A program made the translations under genes and the position numbers. A stretch of 64,000 bases of DNA from Massilia sp. R2A-15. GTDB lineage: Bacteria; Pseudomonadota; Gammaproteobacteria; Burkholderiales; Burkholderiaceae_D. Shown here one piece after another: positions 47,401 through 55,698 of the stretch. The first letter of the stretch is position 1, and the number at the start of each line of letters is the position of its first letter. The stretch covers positions 2,976,001-3,040,000 of the forward strand of contig NZ_CP131935.1 of assembly GCF_030704305.1 (NCBI RefSeq), read 5' to 3'. The notes under the pieces were generated by a model that saw nothing but the letters and a program-made list of their open reading frames with translations, was not told the origin of the DNA and ran no database searches.

Positions 47401-48111
47401 CGAGGTGCAGATTGTCCCGTCTGTACCCACGATAACGATTTTAGTGGCATCAGGCGTTGCAGCGATACGCTTCAGGTTTTGATAAGTGCAGTGGTTTTGC
47501 TTGCTCAATACGCGAGCGCTCGTTTCCCCTATTGCTATGAAACCGTTGCTTCCACTGACGACGATGTGTCGGCCATTCGGTGTTAGGAAGATCGCGTTAA
47601 TCCTTTCTTGCGTGGAACCTGAATTGATCGTCTCCCAATGATTTCCGCCGTCGTTCGAACGGCGAAGCACACCTTTATTGCCTGCGATCCAGAGCGTGCC
47701 GCCATCAGAGGACACTTCGATAGTCAACAGGTTTTCGGAGGTGCCGGTTTCTTTTGTTTCCCAGTGCTCACCGCCATCATGGCTGTAAATCAATTTCCCC
47801 TCGTTGCCGGCCAACCAGAGATGCTTTCCATCCTTACTCACCGCGAAATCGTTGCCGTCAATTCCGCTACCCCAGCTCCGCTCCCACGTTGTTGGATCCC
47901 CACCGCCCTTAATGAGCATTCCTGAGCCATCGATCGCCAATAAATTCCCATCTGGCAATACTCGCATTCGAACCAGGGAACCAAAATATCCGTTGTACCG
48001 ATATTTCGCGGTATGAGCATTGAGGGTCGCGGCGTATGGCCGATCGGACGCTTGTGCGATAGTGCATGCGATTATCAAGCCTAAAAAGGCCAAAAAATAA
48101 TAGCGCCACAT
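44458..48111 (-). CDS. Transmembrane NACHT-type NTPase with extracytoplasmic Asp-box beta-propeller
   Basis: A 1217-residue protein with an unusual layout. Residues 1-22 are a Sec signal peptide. Residues 40-620 are a beta-propeller of YCF48/sialidase type with Asp-box-like motifs: HDGGEHWET (111), NDGGNHWET (153), LGEHWSP (240), RDSGKTWTN (323), QDGGKHFTT (367), LDSGSTWMP (493). A beta-domain (about 625-715) leads to a membrane segment at about 731-753. The cytoplasmic part has Walker A GVAGIGKT (864-871), a sensor-like VTTTRRP (964-970) and a NACHT-type SYAEVLAAYFI near 1163-1173. Walker B is weak (VPIVD). No effector domain is seen. It probably turns an extracellular cue into an NTPase switch; a phage-sensing role is inference from context. 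Confidence 0.85.
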   Translation of the reverse strand: MWRYYFLAFLGLIIACTIAQASDRPYAATLNAHTAKYRYNGYFGSLVRMRVLPDGNLLAIDGSGMLIKGGGDPTTWERSWGSGIDGNDFAVSKDGKHLWLAGNEGKLIYSHDGGEHWETKETGTSENLLTIEVSSDGGTLWIAGNKGVLRRSNDGGNHWETINSGSTQERINAIFLTPNGRHIVVSGSNGFIAIGETSARVLSKQNHCTYQNLKRIAATPDATKIVIVGTDGTICTSIDLGEHWSPAVLSSYETQSLWDVAYYPKSDSFIAVGEKGAIFLLQGAIWKYQSPEWLSDTLNNVVVAGKDQKLVAAGGGGVIISSRDSGKTWTNIDDKAVPHESFVEVSGSDDGTVIVAAGSDNQVSMSQDGGKHFTTTTVGVSPLKSVTMSGNGQTAYLGSSAGVVFRWTAATSNWERIASTVSSSITAMHTNRDGKLLLVTTEEGTIWRMGVDAPTLHLVHPAESGMGLYALAADPAGERFLAVGAQGRALISLDSGSTWMPNNIDTPNNLLSVAWDSDGVLWTGTSNGAIYTASKIGAPWNYAGAVSGSADSMAVMDGILWIGADRKILASYDRFLSRAQIKEFKGTAQTMFAATTTHSLWVATVDHELGMFSPDGSKYPNLVNFSVPQVLSPRMTNSLVLTFKNSRLCSTNDIKFKGWIGPESSAVEEINLNKTLVSNDTVRLSFVPPGDLPGLNITIRIAAVCGTDFIYMYSFYGRALISWIDRIPGGYGTVVGFLTAILLPALSLVLYALRPAALLQLQAIISTESVPTIFRPVASFVGHYLLTGFLCKRPRVLAAWVALRETGFREVWNRHPLTIDHQAYIPLPLEVLDGSGSTDCVDYPAGALLAPHFTIAPIVVQIVGVAGIGKTTFAWALGQWMLDTTLLRRTAFPIPLSANGTAPPAQAFELALQQFFGKLAPRGELQGNLLDRGYLVPIVDRLSERDSGYQQQVEEWGSGIGVLVTTTRRPSRLPGNSLQIRPMPITSVSVLSRYIENEMSRRQGGGLAKSMLGTADIVSVLVHSIVGSPTPTMETNIAGSITPLLASTFTALAVELLEAGASLDSLPRSTAQVYLTYLRRMIRPAFPELSSQKILCACSELAQHCLRDSSGPRPVALELAVTVIDRLLGDGSGEPLIEHLVVTGIIRMQERIGTQSIIFVIDSYAEVLAAYFIVSNGTEGAILEAALRLRVDNDAVGTLSLSQTLGYVEEFRRASIV

Positions 48112-48539
48112 AGTTCACCCATAGCAGTCTACGTGCGCGGTACCTGAAGCAAATGTGCGCTATAGAATTTGTTGGTGGAGTTGCAATTTTTTTATTTTGC
48201 GCGCTGCGCAGCAGTTTGTAAACCGCGTAGACGCTTTCACTGCACACCGCTAGTCTGCTTTGCGCTTTCCCGGTTTCTTCACGCCCCTCACAAGGCCAGG
48301 AGGAATCAGCGTGGCCCCCGGCGTCGGCTGTACTACTGGCAACCTGCCGAAGGGCCACAAGCCGCAAACAAATCGCTGGACATCGGCGGATAGAACAGCA
48401 CAGGTGCCACATTTCGCCACTAGGCATTTTTCGACGCATCCACGACTGGCTTGATCCAGATATAGTCTGCGGCGTGCGGCGATTTACTTCATCCGTCCGC
48501 TCTGCAATCATCGGCTCAACTCAGCAATTACCGCCGCCG
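48112..48539. other. Intergenic region between divergent genes, no gene seen
   Basis: About 430 bases between the propeller-NACHT gene (minus) and the maintenance cluster (plus). It should hold both promoters and perhaps a centromere-like or StbA-type binding site, but I see no clear tandem repeats or strong promoter pair. Short frames on both strands look like shadows. Confidence 0.5.
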
Positions 48540-48917
48540 ATGAAACCCGTTGACCTGTCCGGTCTCGAAACTGCCATTGACAACACCCTGCCGACGAGAA
48601 AAATCGCGCTGGTGCGCAACCTGCTGCCCAAAATAACCGACGCCCGCGTGCGCGGCCTGAGCAAGAAGGAAATCTGGTCCAGCCTGCACGCGGCCGGCCT
48701 GGAGATGAGTTACAAGATGTTCGTCACCTACCTGGCCCGCATCCAGCCTGCCCAGCCCGCGCCACCGACCGCCACGGCAACTGCCGCTCCGCCCGCGGCC
48801 ACATCGCGTTCGGAAGGCGGTTCCACCCGCGCGGTGCTGGACGAGGCTAGGCGCGACCTCGCGGCCAAGGACTATGCAAAAGTGATGCGGCAGCGAAAAC
48901 CCGGGAATCCAACATGA
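48540..48917 (+). CDS. Small DNA-binding-like protein of the Stb maintenance cluster
   Basis: A 125-residue protein. ATG 48540 (MKPVDLSGLE) is preferred to one 22 codons upstream. The middle part, LSKKEIWSSLHAAGLEMSYKMFVTYLARI, reads like a helix-turn-helix, followed by an Ala/Pro/Thr-rich linker and a helical end. It overlaps the StbB-like gene by ATGA. In R388 the stb operon carries a DNA-binding protein before StbB, so it may fill that role here. Confidence 0.7.
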   Translation: MKPVDLSGLETAIDNTLPTRKIALVRNLLPKITDARVRGLSKKEIWSSLHAAGLEMSYKMFVTYLARIQPAQPAPPTATATAAPPAATSRSEGGSTRAVLDEARRDLAAKDYAKVMRQRKPGNPT

Positions 48918-49687
48918 AGCACTACCACGCGATGAAGATTTGCGTCCTGAACCTGTCGGGCAACGTCGGCAAGACCACGCTCGCGGCGCACCTTCTAGGC
49001 GCCTTCCGGCCCAACGCCAAAATCCTATCGGTCGAATCGGTCAACAACACCGACGCCACGCAGATCGACAGCCTGACGATCGAGGAGTTCAGCGCCGCGC
49101 GGTTCCGCGACATCTACCGCGAGCTGATGATGAGCGACGACCTGATTGTCGACGTTGGCGCGTCGAACGTCACCGTCTTCATGGAGGAGCTGATCAAATA
49201 CCGCTCCGCCGCCGGCGAATTCGACCTCATCGTGGTGCCGACGGTACCAGCCGACAAACAGCAGAAGGACACGATCGCCACTATCGAATGGCTGCACCGT
49301 CTAGGGATCGCCGGCAGAAAGATCCGCGTGGTGTTCAACCAGCACCAGGGCAGCGACACCATCGACCGGATGTACGCCCACATCATGGGCTTCGCCCTCG
49401 AGGACGGCAAAGACAAGGCGCACTGGATGCCGGCGCCGGTGGTGACCGCGAACGACGTGTACGAGCTCATCAAGGCAACCCGGATGACCATGGCCGAACT
49501 GGCCACCGACCCGACCGACTGGCGCGCCAGGCGCCACGAAGCCAGGGCGGCCGGCGACATGGACGCGCTCGAGCTGGCCATGGACGGCCAGATCGCCCAC
49601 GACCTGGGCAGCACCGCCTACGCCAACCTGCAGCAGGCTTACAGCGACCTGCTGGCGCCGTACGCCGGCACTGCGAGGCGCGCATGA
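48914..49687 (+). CDS. StbB/ParA-like partition ATPase
   Basis: A 257-residue ATPase of the deviant-Walker ParA group. The P-loop is NLSGNVGKTTLAAHLL, without the usual lysine before the glycines, exactly the variant I know from StbB of R388. IVDVGASNVTVFMEEL and VVPTVPADKQQKDT match that family too. StbB affects plasmid positioning and conjugation. The ATGA overlaps with both neighbours support the ATG at 48914 and one operon. Confidence 0.88.
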   Translation: MKHYHAMKICVLNLSGNVGKTTLAAHLLGAFRPNAKILSVESVNNTDATQIDSLTIEEFSAARFRDIYRELMMSDDLIVDVGASNVTVFMEELIKYRSAAGEFDLIVVPTVPADKQQKDTIATIEWLHRLGIAGRKIRVVFNQHQGSDTIDRMYAHIMGFALEDGKDKAHWMPAPVVTANDVYELIKATRMTMAELATDPTDWRARRHEARAAGDMDALELAMDGQIAHDLGSTAYANLQQAYSDLLAPYAGTARRA

Positions 49688-50160
49688 CTGACGCATCGCA
49701 GACGGTGAAGGAAGCAACGGTACGGACGATCCTCGGCGAAATGGGTCCGCTGCTGGACAAGGTGGACACCATCGCCAGACTCATGACCGACGGACACGCC
49801 TTGTTCGAGGGCGACCTGCATGCACTCGGCACCCTGATGAGCCGTCTGGAAGCGGTGTTGGAGGAGGCCGCCGACAACGCCTCGCTACTGCTGCAACAGC
49901 AACAGGCCCACGCGCAACCGGCAACGCCTGCGCGCCAAACCGCCCGCCCCTCGCCCGCCTCCACGCCGCGATTCCCATGGAAGGCCCTGTTCGCGTGCAG
50001 CGCAACCTCGTCCGCGCTGGTGCTCGGCGCCATGCTGGCATTCAACGCCGCCACCGTCGAGCAGGCGCGCATCGGCCGCGCCGTGTCGAAGGCGCTGCCC
50101 TACCTCGACCCAGCCACCCGGCAAAAGCTCGACGCCGCGCTTCAGAAGTCAACTCAATGA
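49684..50160 (+). CDS. Membrane-anchored coiled-coil protein of the Stb cluster
   Basis: A 158-residue protein: an N-terminal helical part (about 1-75), a Gln/Ala/Pro-rich linker, one membrane helix (about 99-120, ALFACSATSSALVLGAMLAF) and a short helical tail. It overlaps the StbB-like gene and the next gene by ATGA. It could be the third Stb protein (StbC-like), but similarity is not obvious. Confidence 0.75.
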   Translation: MTDASQTVKEATVRTILGEMGPLLDKVDTIARLMTDGHALFEGDLHALGTLMSRLEAVLEEAADNASLLLQQQQAHAQPATPARQTARPSPASTPRFPWKALFACSATSSALVLGAMLAFNAATVEQARIGRAVSKALPYLDPATRQKLDAALQKSTQ

Positions 50161-50417
50161 GACCGCCAACGGATCTACGACGCCTGCCGGCCGCGCTCTA
50201 CCTGAGACTGTTCGGCGCCGCCGGTCTCGGCTACCTGGCCGGCACTGCCGGAAGGCTGACAGCCAGTGCAACGCTGACAATCGCCGCCCTCGGGCTGGCC
50301 GCGACATTGGCCGGCTGGCTGATGATGCGTCCACTCATGCGGGACGCAAAGACGGCGCTATCCAGGGTCACCAAGATTCACATGCAACGCGAGGAAAACA
50401 ATGACACTGCTCCTTAG
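50157..50417 (+). CDS. Small two-helix membrane protein of the Stb cluster
   Basis: An 86-residue protein with two hydrophobic helices (LYLRLFGAAGLGYLAGTAG and ATLTIAALGLAATLAGWLMM). The ATG at 50157 overlaps the previous stop. A longer frame upstream lies in the previous gene and is a shadow. Function unknown. Confidence 0.75.
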   Translation: MRPPTDLRRLPAALYLRLFGAAGLGYLAGTAGRLTASATLTIAALGLAATLAGWLMMRPLMRDAKTALSRVTKIHMQREENNDTAP

Positions 50418-50505
50418 ACTGGGCATTATTTTAACCGTCACCTTGGCTGCAATTGTCGTGGCTGTGAACTACTTCAACCCGAAACTGTTTGGCGGCTCGT
50501 TTTGA
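50401..50505 (+). CDS. 34-residue single-pass membrane peptide
   Basis: A short frame (MTLLLRLGIILTVTLAAIVV and a 14-residue end) that is one membrane helix with a short tail. GAGGAAAAC precedes the ATG at 50401, and it overlaps the end of the previous gene by 17 bases, so it is probably translated as the last gene of the Stb-like operon. Confidence 0.65.
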   Translation: MTLLLRLGIILTVTLAAIVVAVNYFNPKLFGGSF

Positions 50506-51269
50506 CGTTCAGTGCTACTACGCGCCGTGCGGGGTATACGTCCCAATGAGATTTCGAACATGCCGATAGAATCCGGAGAATCTCCTTGTTTCGTCGAGCA
50601 AAACAACACTATGTCCGAAGGAGCGCTCCCATCAGGGCGAAGAATCCAGCGCTCAACCATCAGATCGCGAGGGTCCCGACGCGCGCGCCCTTACTGGAAG
50701 GCAGCAGCGGAGCACGCCGGGGCCGCTGTCGCCGCGCGGGCGGCTCGATCGCCAAGGCGCTCTTCGAAAAGGGACACGGTTGACAAGGGTTGAGCGCGTC
50801 GTGGTTACCTTGAAGGCGGGGACGGGAAGCGGGTGAATTGCACATAACCTAGTAGTGGCACTCCGGAGCGCGGCCCCCCGCTGGAGGACGGGCCCCGACG
50901 GCTCGCCGGCACCGGGCACAAAACGTGGGCGAGGCACAGAGTGCCAAAATCTGCGCGGATAAATGACCCGCGCTCATCAAGCCGCCGCGCTTTCGGATCC
51001 ACCCGTAGGCGAACACGATGCCACGCCGCATGCACAAACTCGCCTAGTGCGGTCCGGCGAATGCGGCCGCAGAGCAAGCGAATTGCTTTTCCAAAAGCGC
51101 TCCGCATCGCCCCAGCGCTCAGACCAAGCGCCGGTGAACTGGCAGTACAAATGGAAGGAAACGGGGCGGCTTTTGGCATTACCATAGAGGCCCCCACCAC
51201 TGCGATTTGCCAACCCGATCGCATCTGGTGCGCACAGTTCGCGACGATGCGAATTTGAAACCCCAGCTA
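50506..51269. other. Stretch without a convincing gene
   Basis: About 760 bases after the maintenance operon. Frames on both strands (for example minus-strand 50805-51224) have Arg/Pro/Ser-rich translations typical of shadows or decayed genes, and no ribosome binding sites. I see no repeats. A worn-out gene on the minus strand is possible. Confidence 0.5.
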
Positions 51270-52007
51270 TTATAATCGCCGGTTGCGAGGCGACGCGGCC
51301 GCATCCGGTGCTGCATTTCCAAGCACCTGAATCGGCTCGTCCGAAAAATACACCTGAATCGGATATTCAGAAGCTGTTTTCCATCGATCTTGCGTAACTA
51401 ACCACTTCGCTACAAACTCCTTGACCGTCTGCCGCGACGCTGCTCGCTGTAGTTGGACGTAATTAATCGACACGGCTCTAGACGCGAGCGCGGGAGAAAT
51501 AGAACGCTCAAGCTTATCAAGCAACGTCGTTCCCGTTAGGACTGACCAAACACCGAAAGATTCTTTTTCAATGCCGGTCGTGTCTACTGCAACCGGCAAA
51601 GATGGTTTGACAGCAGGGGCAATGACCACGAATTTCTTGTCAGCTAAATGAATTGTCCACTCCGGAGCTAATTCGATATGGTAGCGATAAACGACTGGAA
51701 CTCGTATCCGAGTAGCGGTTTTTCCAAGGTTAGCCCCAAAAAACGAATGAATCTCGGAAGCGTCGAATCGTTCTTGCACCTTGATGGAACTCACCTCCAG
51801 AAGTCCTCCCTTGGTGCGCATCACAACGGGTTCATTAGCTGCGGTGACCTGAAGGATAGCTTGACTCCCCACAGTTCTTGCGTGCTGATACTGATAAGCA
51901 TTCCCAACAAGACTGGCGAACAGTATGACAATAAGGGCGGTTTTCAAGTGGCTCCTGTAAGCGGTGACGTCACCGGTGGCGACGGATTCTTTTTTAAGTG
52001 AGTTCAC
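51270..52007 (-). CDS. Single-pass membrane protein, possibly DUF4230-like
   Basis: A 245-residue protein with a membrane helix at about 24-40 (ALIVILFASLVGNAYQY) and a soluble domain with many beta-strands (IRVPVVYRYHIELAPEWTI, KKFVVIAPAV). The shape resembles DUF4230-type proteins, but I am not certain. It starts at GTG 52007 with a weak ribosome binding site. It follows the GTPase gene on the same strand by about 150 bases, so the two may work together. Confidence 0.65.
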   Translation of the reverse strand: MNSLKKESVATGDVTAYRSHLKTALIVILFASLVGNAYQYQHARTVGSQAILQVTAANEPVVMRTKGGLLEVSSIKVQERFDASEIHSFFGANLGKTATRIRVPVVYRYHIELAPEWTIHLADKKFVVIAPAVKPSLPVAVDTTGIEKESFGVWSVLTGTTLLDKLERSISPALASRAVSINYVQLQRAASRQTVKEFVAKWLVTQDRWKTASEYPIQVYFSDEPIQVLGNAAPDAAASPRNRRL

Positions 52008-52153
52008 TCACGAAGGGGACTGAATGGAACGACCTGGCAAAACTGCCCATTGCCGTCAATGGGCATCTCCGATCAGCCTGCGTTCACCTGATGAGCATAC
52101 GACATAACAAGCCTTGCACCGGACTACACGATGCATCCGTGTGATGATACCCG

Positions 52154-53266
52154 TTACCTCGCCAATATTTGTTTCAAGAGGGTTAATATCGCCCCCTTGC
52201 TCGTGAGATCGCTAAACGATCCTTTCTTTAGTCTACCACCCACCGATTTGTATTCTCCAAACATTTGCTTTAGCAACTCTTTTTCGTCGAAACCATGGCC
52301 ATTTTCGAGCATCCACTTCACTGCAGCCAGCATGGCAAAGGTGACTACTGCAGCAATCCCGGCGGCGGCGACATCAATTACGCCCGTGGGTGGAAGAAAT
52401 GACTTCGCCCAGAGAAACGCCGTCATTCCGACACTCTGCCCGGCAAACGTCGGCAAAAGGGCCAGGGCGGACGATTTGTTCAGAACCTCCCCCGTATACA
52501 GATAATTAAGGGAGGTAATCGCCACTACTTGCGTGGCTGTAATATACGCTGCGCTACCTGGGATGAACGCCTCTGCGCTCACGGCCAACAGTGCGCTTGC
52601 TATTATTCCCAGCGCGAACTTCTCCTTGTTTTTTAGATGTCTTGCCAAGAGAAGTTCTTTTCCCTCTATTTCCAAAAAATCGAATATTCCCGATCGCACC
52701 TCATCAATACCTCTGATGTCCATCGGCGCCTCTTTCCGCATTTTCGGATCATACCCTTTTGCACACGTACCAAAAATTTCCTTAACGCCCAAGACAATTT
52801 TCCATTGTTTCAACACGGCCCTATATTCCGACTCCTCGAGATCGTCCCACTCGTCAATTTTATTCAATATCACGATCACCTTATGAACGCTTTTCTTCAG
52901 ATCATCGAAATTCATTTTCTGCGATGCGTCGGCGGATCCCGTCACAACAAAAAGCCCAAGGTCAATTGATTCGAGAAATTTTTTTGTTTCCTCACTGTTC
53001 TCAGCTCGAACATCATCCAGTCCGGGACAATCAATAATTAAAACATCTTTGTCCAGCCTGTACGGGGTAATTTTAGTGGTAACCCCCGACTGTGCACCAA
53101 CCTGGGCTAATGGCTCGGACCGATCACGTCCCAGAACAGCATTGATAACGGAGCTTTTTCCCGAACTAACTTTTCCTACCAGAGCAATGTTAATGTGTTC
53201 GTCAAATTTTGGAGCTTTCTCCGCATAAGCTTTTTTAAAATAATCGTCGAATTCTTTGGTATCCAT
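52154..53266 (-). CDS. Dynamin/IRG-like membrane GTPase
   Basis: A 370-residue GTPase. G1 is GKVSSGKS (31-38), G3 DCPG (79-82), G4 NKID (135-138). The C-terminal half has hydrophobic segments (about 213-235 and 265-325, e.g. TGVIDVAAAGIAAVVTFAMLAA), so it probably inserts into the inner membrane. This pattern resembles interferon-inducible-type or YfjP/YeeP-type GTPases found in prophages and islands. AAGGGG precedes ATG 53266. AT-rich compared with the chromosome. A defence role is possible but only suggested by its neighbours. Confidence 0.82.
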   Translation of the reverse strand: MDTKEFDDYFKKAYAEKAPKFDEHINIALVGKVSSGKSSVINAVLGRDRSEPLAQVGAQSGVTTKITPYRLDKDVLIIDCPGLDDVRAENSEETKKFLESIDLGLFVVTGSADASQKMNFDDLKKSVHKVIVILNKIDEWDDLEESEYRAVLKQWKIVLGVKEIFGTCAKGYDPKMRKEAPMDIRGIDEVRSGIFDFLEIEGKELLLARHLKNKEKFALGIIASALLAVSAEAFIPGSAAYITATQVVAITSLNYLYTGEVLNKSSALALLPTFAGQSVGMTAFLWAKSFLPPTGVIDVAAAGIAAVVTFAMLAAVKWMLENGHGFDEKELLKQMFGEYKSVGGRLKKGSFSDLTSKGAILTLLKQILAR

Positions 53267-54065
53267 ACACACCCCTTTATCAGAATTAAATTACAAGCCT
53301 CGGCTGCTAAGCCGTTTCGAAGCAATCACTTTACGTGCAACAATCAAATTTTTACGTCGGGCTCCGTCATCTCTTAGAAGTTCGGGACCCATTCCCATTA
53401 AATGATGTCCTTCACCCTTCTAACGACGAATTAACGCGTCCTATCCTACAATGACTGCTGAAACTTTATCAAATTCTACGTGGCAATTTCGTCCGTGTCC
53501 ATCTGGCAAATACAGTGTCTGTCCGTGGTTCCCTGACGAAACTGAACGCCCGCCTCACTTAGTCCTTTGATAAAAAAATTCTCTTCCAGACTTGAAAAAT
53601 TCGCACTCCAATTAGGGCAAACGTTCTTTGCCCCCCAATTCGACCGGTGCATCTTCGACTGTAGGCGGCGTTCCGAGGATCTGCTCATATACAACACGTT
53701 CCCTCTCTGCCTTATCGACAAATTACTACACATAACAACGCTAGAATTTATCGTGAGCGAAGCGCCTTTACAATGCGGTTCGGCATCCTGCGCCCATCCG
53801 GTTCAATATGAGTGACGCGCGTCATATTACCGGGGCATCCTCTCATCATCGGTTAGATCGAAGAATCTGGATGACGCTCGGCGATTGTGTCGAACGACTG
53901 AGAAGGCCGCGGTGCCGAGGCCGGGAACCGCCACTTCACACAGGAACTGCCATTGCCCGGAAAACCGCTTCTGCCGGGCCCCCCGCGCAGGCCCGAATTT
54001 CTGCTGAGCGTTCACCGCTGGCTAAAACCTTCAGAGGCTAGAGAAACGTACCGGTGTGTGCGTGC
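53267..54065. other. Stretch without a convincing gene
   Basis: About 800 AT-rich bases between the DISARM-like operon and the GTPase gene. A minus-strand 85-codon frame (53476-53733, with KNVCPNWSANFSSLEENFF) and a plus-strand frame on the other side overlap each other; neither has a clear ribosome binding site. It may hold the terminator of the operon and the GTPase promoter. Confidence 0.5.
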
Positions 54066-55694
54066 TCAGCCGTATATGTCGTCTCTATCCGGCCGGTCCG
54101 CAGTTTGGTACATGACCGGCGTGTCATCCTCGACCTCGTTCGCGGCGATAATTCTGGCCAGTGTGAACGAATCCTGCGCCAGTCCGCATGCCACGGACAC
54201 CCGTTGATATTGGCCGCTGTCAAGCGGTAGTCCGTCCAGCCTGGGATGAAGGGGCAAGGGCCTGATCAACAGGCCGCCAGTACCCGGCAAATGTGCGCGC
54301 GCGATAGCGTCCTGGTAAAGCCCGACGCTGGATCCGCCGCCTGTGAAGAATGTTCTTACTCCGCCAGCCCACGCATCGGAGAGCCGGTAGCGTCGTGCCT
54401 TTGTGGTGGCAAATACGCTGCGCACGGATTTCGAGACGGATTGCGAAAACAGCGCGTCACGCTCGCGAACGTGACCGATCCCGATGCCGGCGCGGGCTGC
54501 AAACTCTTCCGCTTCAGGTACAGGATCGAGCTCATCGTAATCCGCGGCAGTGGCAGGTTCCTCGATGTCGGTCAGCCGGTTATGGGAAAGCGCATGCGTT
54601 CCGAGCGGCCTGACTTCCGGCACCAGGAACGGGAACGTGTCTTCGTCTTCGATTGCATGGACGTTGAAGGTTACTATGTCCACCGTCCCGCCACCGACAT
54701 CGATCAGCGCGTGCAACCCGCGCACGCGCTGGGGCGATGCCATGTAGCCGGCCATCTGCGCCACGAATTCAGGACAGATCGTGCGCGCGATCAGGTCAGC
54801 ACAGGGGGGCCCGGGCAGCGACGCCGATGCATGCGACTCGGCAGTGATAAATTTCCGCCCGTCGGGATGCATACTAAGTACCCATGCCATGTCGGCCAGT
54901 CGCTCGTACGCTTTGACGATGCGCTCGCTCTCCATACCGTTGCACGGAGCGCCCAGATTAAGCTGCCATCGGATCGTCGCCCCGCTCAGTTTTTTGCTGT
55001 GATATCTGAATACCCACGCGCGGATGTAACCGAGCACCATTCCCAGAAACACAGCAGCACGGGCGATTGAAGGCGCCGACGCTCCGGGCTGGAGGAATGG
55101 TAACTTGAGGTCCGTCGCGAACTCATCCAGCCGGCAAGCAGGATGCTGGCCGAACATCGCGTCGCCAAGAGGCCCGACAGTATATTCGCTCGCCAGCAGG
55201 AATGAGGGCACGGCCAACGACACGCCCTCCCAGGTCACCGGATAAATCTTGTCCATGAAGCCGACTGCCGCCTTGGTGTAGGAGGTACCGAAATCCAGAC
55301 CGATGACGATGTCGACGTGGCGTAGTACGCTGGCGGATTCCATCTGCGTATTCACGCCGCAGGCAACCCAGTCAGCCGGATCGCGGTACAGTTTCTGTCG
55401 TAACAGACCGGATTTAGTTAGTGGCTTGAATACCGTCGGGACAGGCGACGCCAGGCGCGCGACCTTTTGCATGGAAACGGCCGCACCGATACCTGAATCG
55501 CGGCGCGGGCCGCAGACGCCCTTAGCGGATTCATCCGTCGCCGGGGCGGGCTGCAGTGTCCGAAGGACTGCGGTTTCCCCCCTGTCGCGGCGCGATTCGG
55601 TCGGACGCTGCTCCCGGGCTGCTCTTGGGGGGGCGGAACGTGTGTCGATCCGCTGAGCCCGGATTTTTTTCAGTTCGGATTTCAGATCGGCCAT
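54066..55694 (-). CDS. Hsp70/actin-like ATPase, last gene of the DISARM-like operon
   Basis: A 542-residue protein. A disordered basic N-terminus (about 1-120) precedes an actin/Hsp70-fold ATPase: phosphate-1 LDFGTSYTKA (133-142), phosphate-2 IDVGGGTVDIV (about 330-340) and adenosine motif FFTGGGSSVG near 448-457. No Hsp70 substrate-binding domain follows. GGAG precedes the ATG at 55694, only 4 bases after the SNF2 gene stop, so it belongs to the same operon. Its role in defence is unknown; it may act as a filament, a chaperone-like switch or a regulator of the helicases. Confidence 0.85.
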   Translation of the reverse strand: MADLKSELKKIRAQRIDTRSAPPRAAREQRPTESRRDRGETAVLRTLQPAPATDESAKGVCGPRRDSGIGAAVSMQKVARLASPVPTVFKPLTKSGLLRQKLYRDPADWVACGVNTQMESASVLRHVDIVIGLDFGTSYTKAAVGFMDKIYPVTWEGVSLAVPSFLLASEYTVGPLGDAMFGQHPACRLDEFATDLKLPFLQPGASAPSIARAAVFLGMVLGYIRAWVFRYHSKKLSGATIRWQLNLGAPCNGMESERIVKAYERLADMAWVLSMHPDGRKFITAESHASASLPGPPCADLIARTICPEFVAQMAGYMASPQRVRGLHALIDVGGGTVDIVTFNVHAIEDEDTFPFLVPEVRPLGTHALSHNRLTDIEEPATAADYDELDPVPEAEEFAARAGIGIGHVRERDALFSQSVSKSVRSVFATTKARRYRLSDAWAGGVRTFFTGGGSSVGLYQDAIARAHLPGTGGLLIRPLPLHPRLDGLPLDSGQYQRVSVACGLAQDSFTLARIIAANEVEDDTPVMYQTADRPDRDDIYG

Positions 55695-55698
55695 TCCG

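Noticed and set aside
50512..50793. 93-codon frame after the Stb-like operon
   Set aside because: No ribosome binding site, and the second half is Arg/Ala-rich without protein-like pattern.
50805..51224. 139-codon minus-strand frame as a possible transposase remnant
   Set aside because: No catalytic DDE residues, terminal repeats or recognisable motif.
53476..53815. Overlapping frames on both strands in the gap below the DISARM-like operon
   Set aside because: No ribosome binding sites and each is the antisense of the other; kept only as a note in the gap entry.
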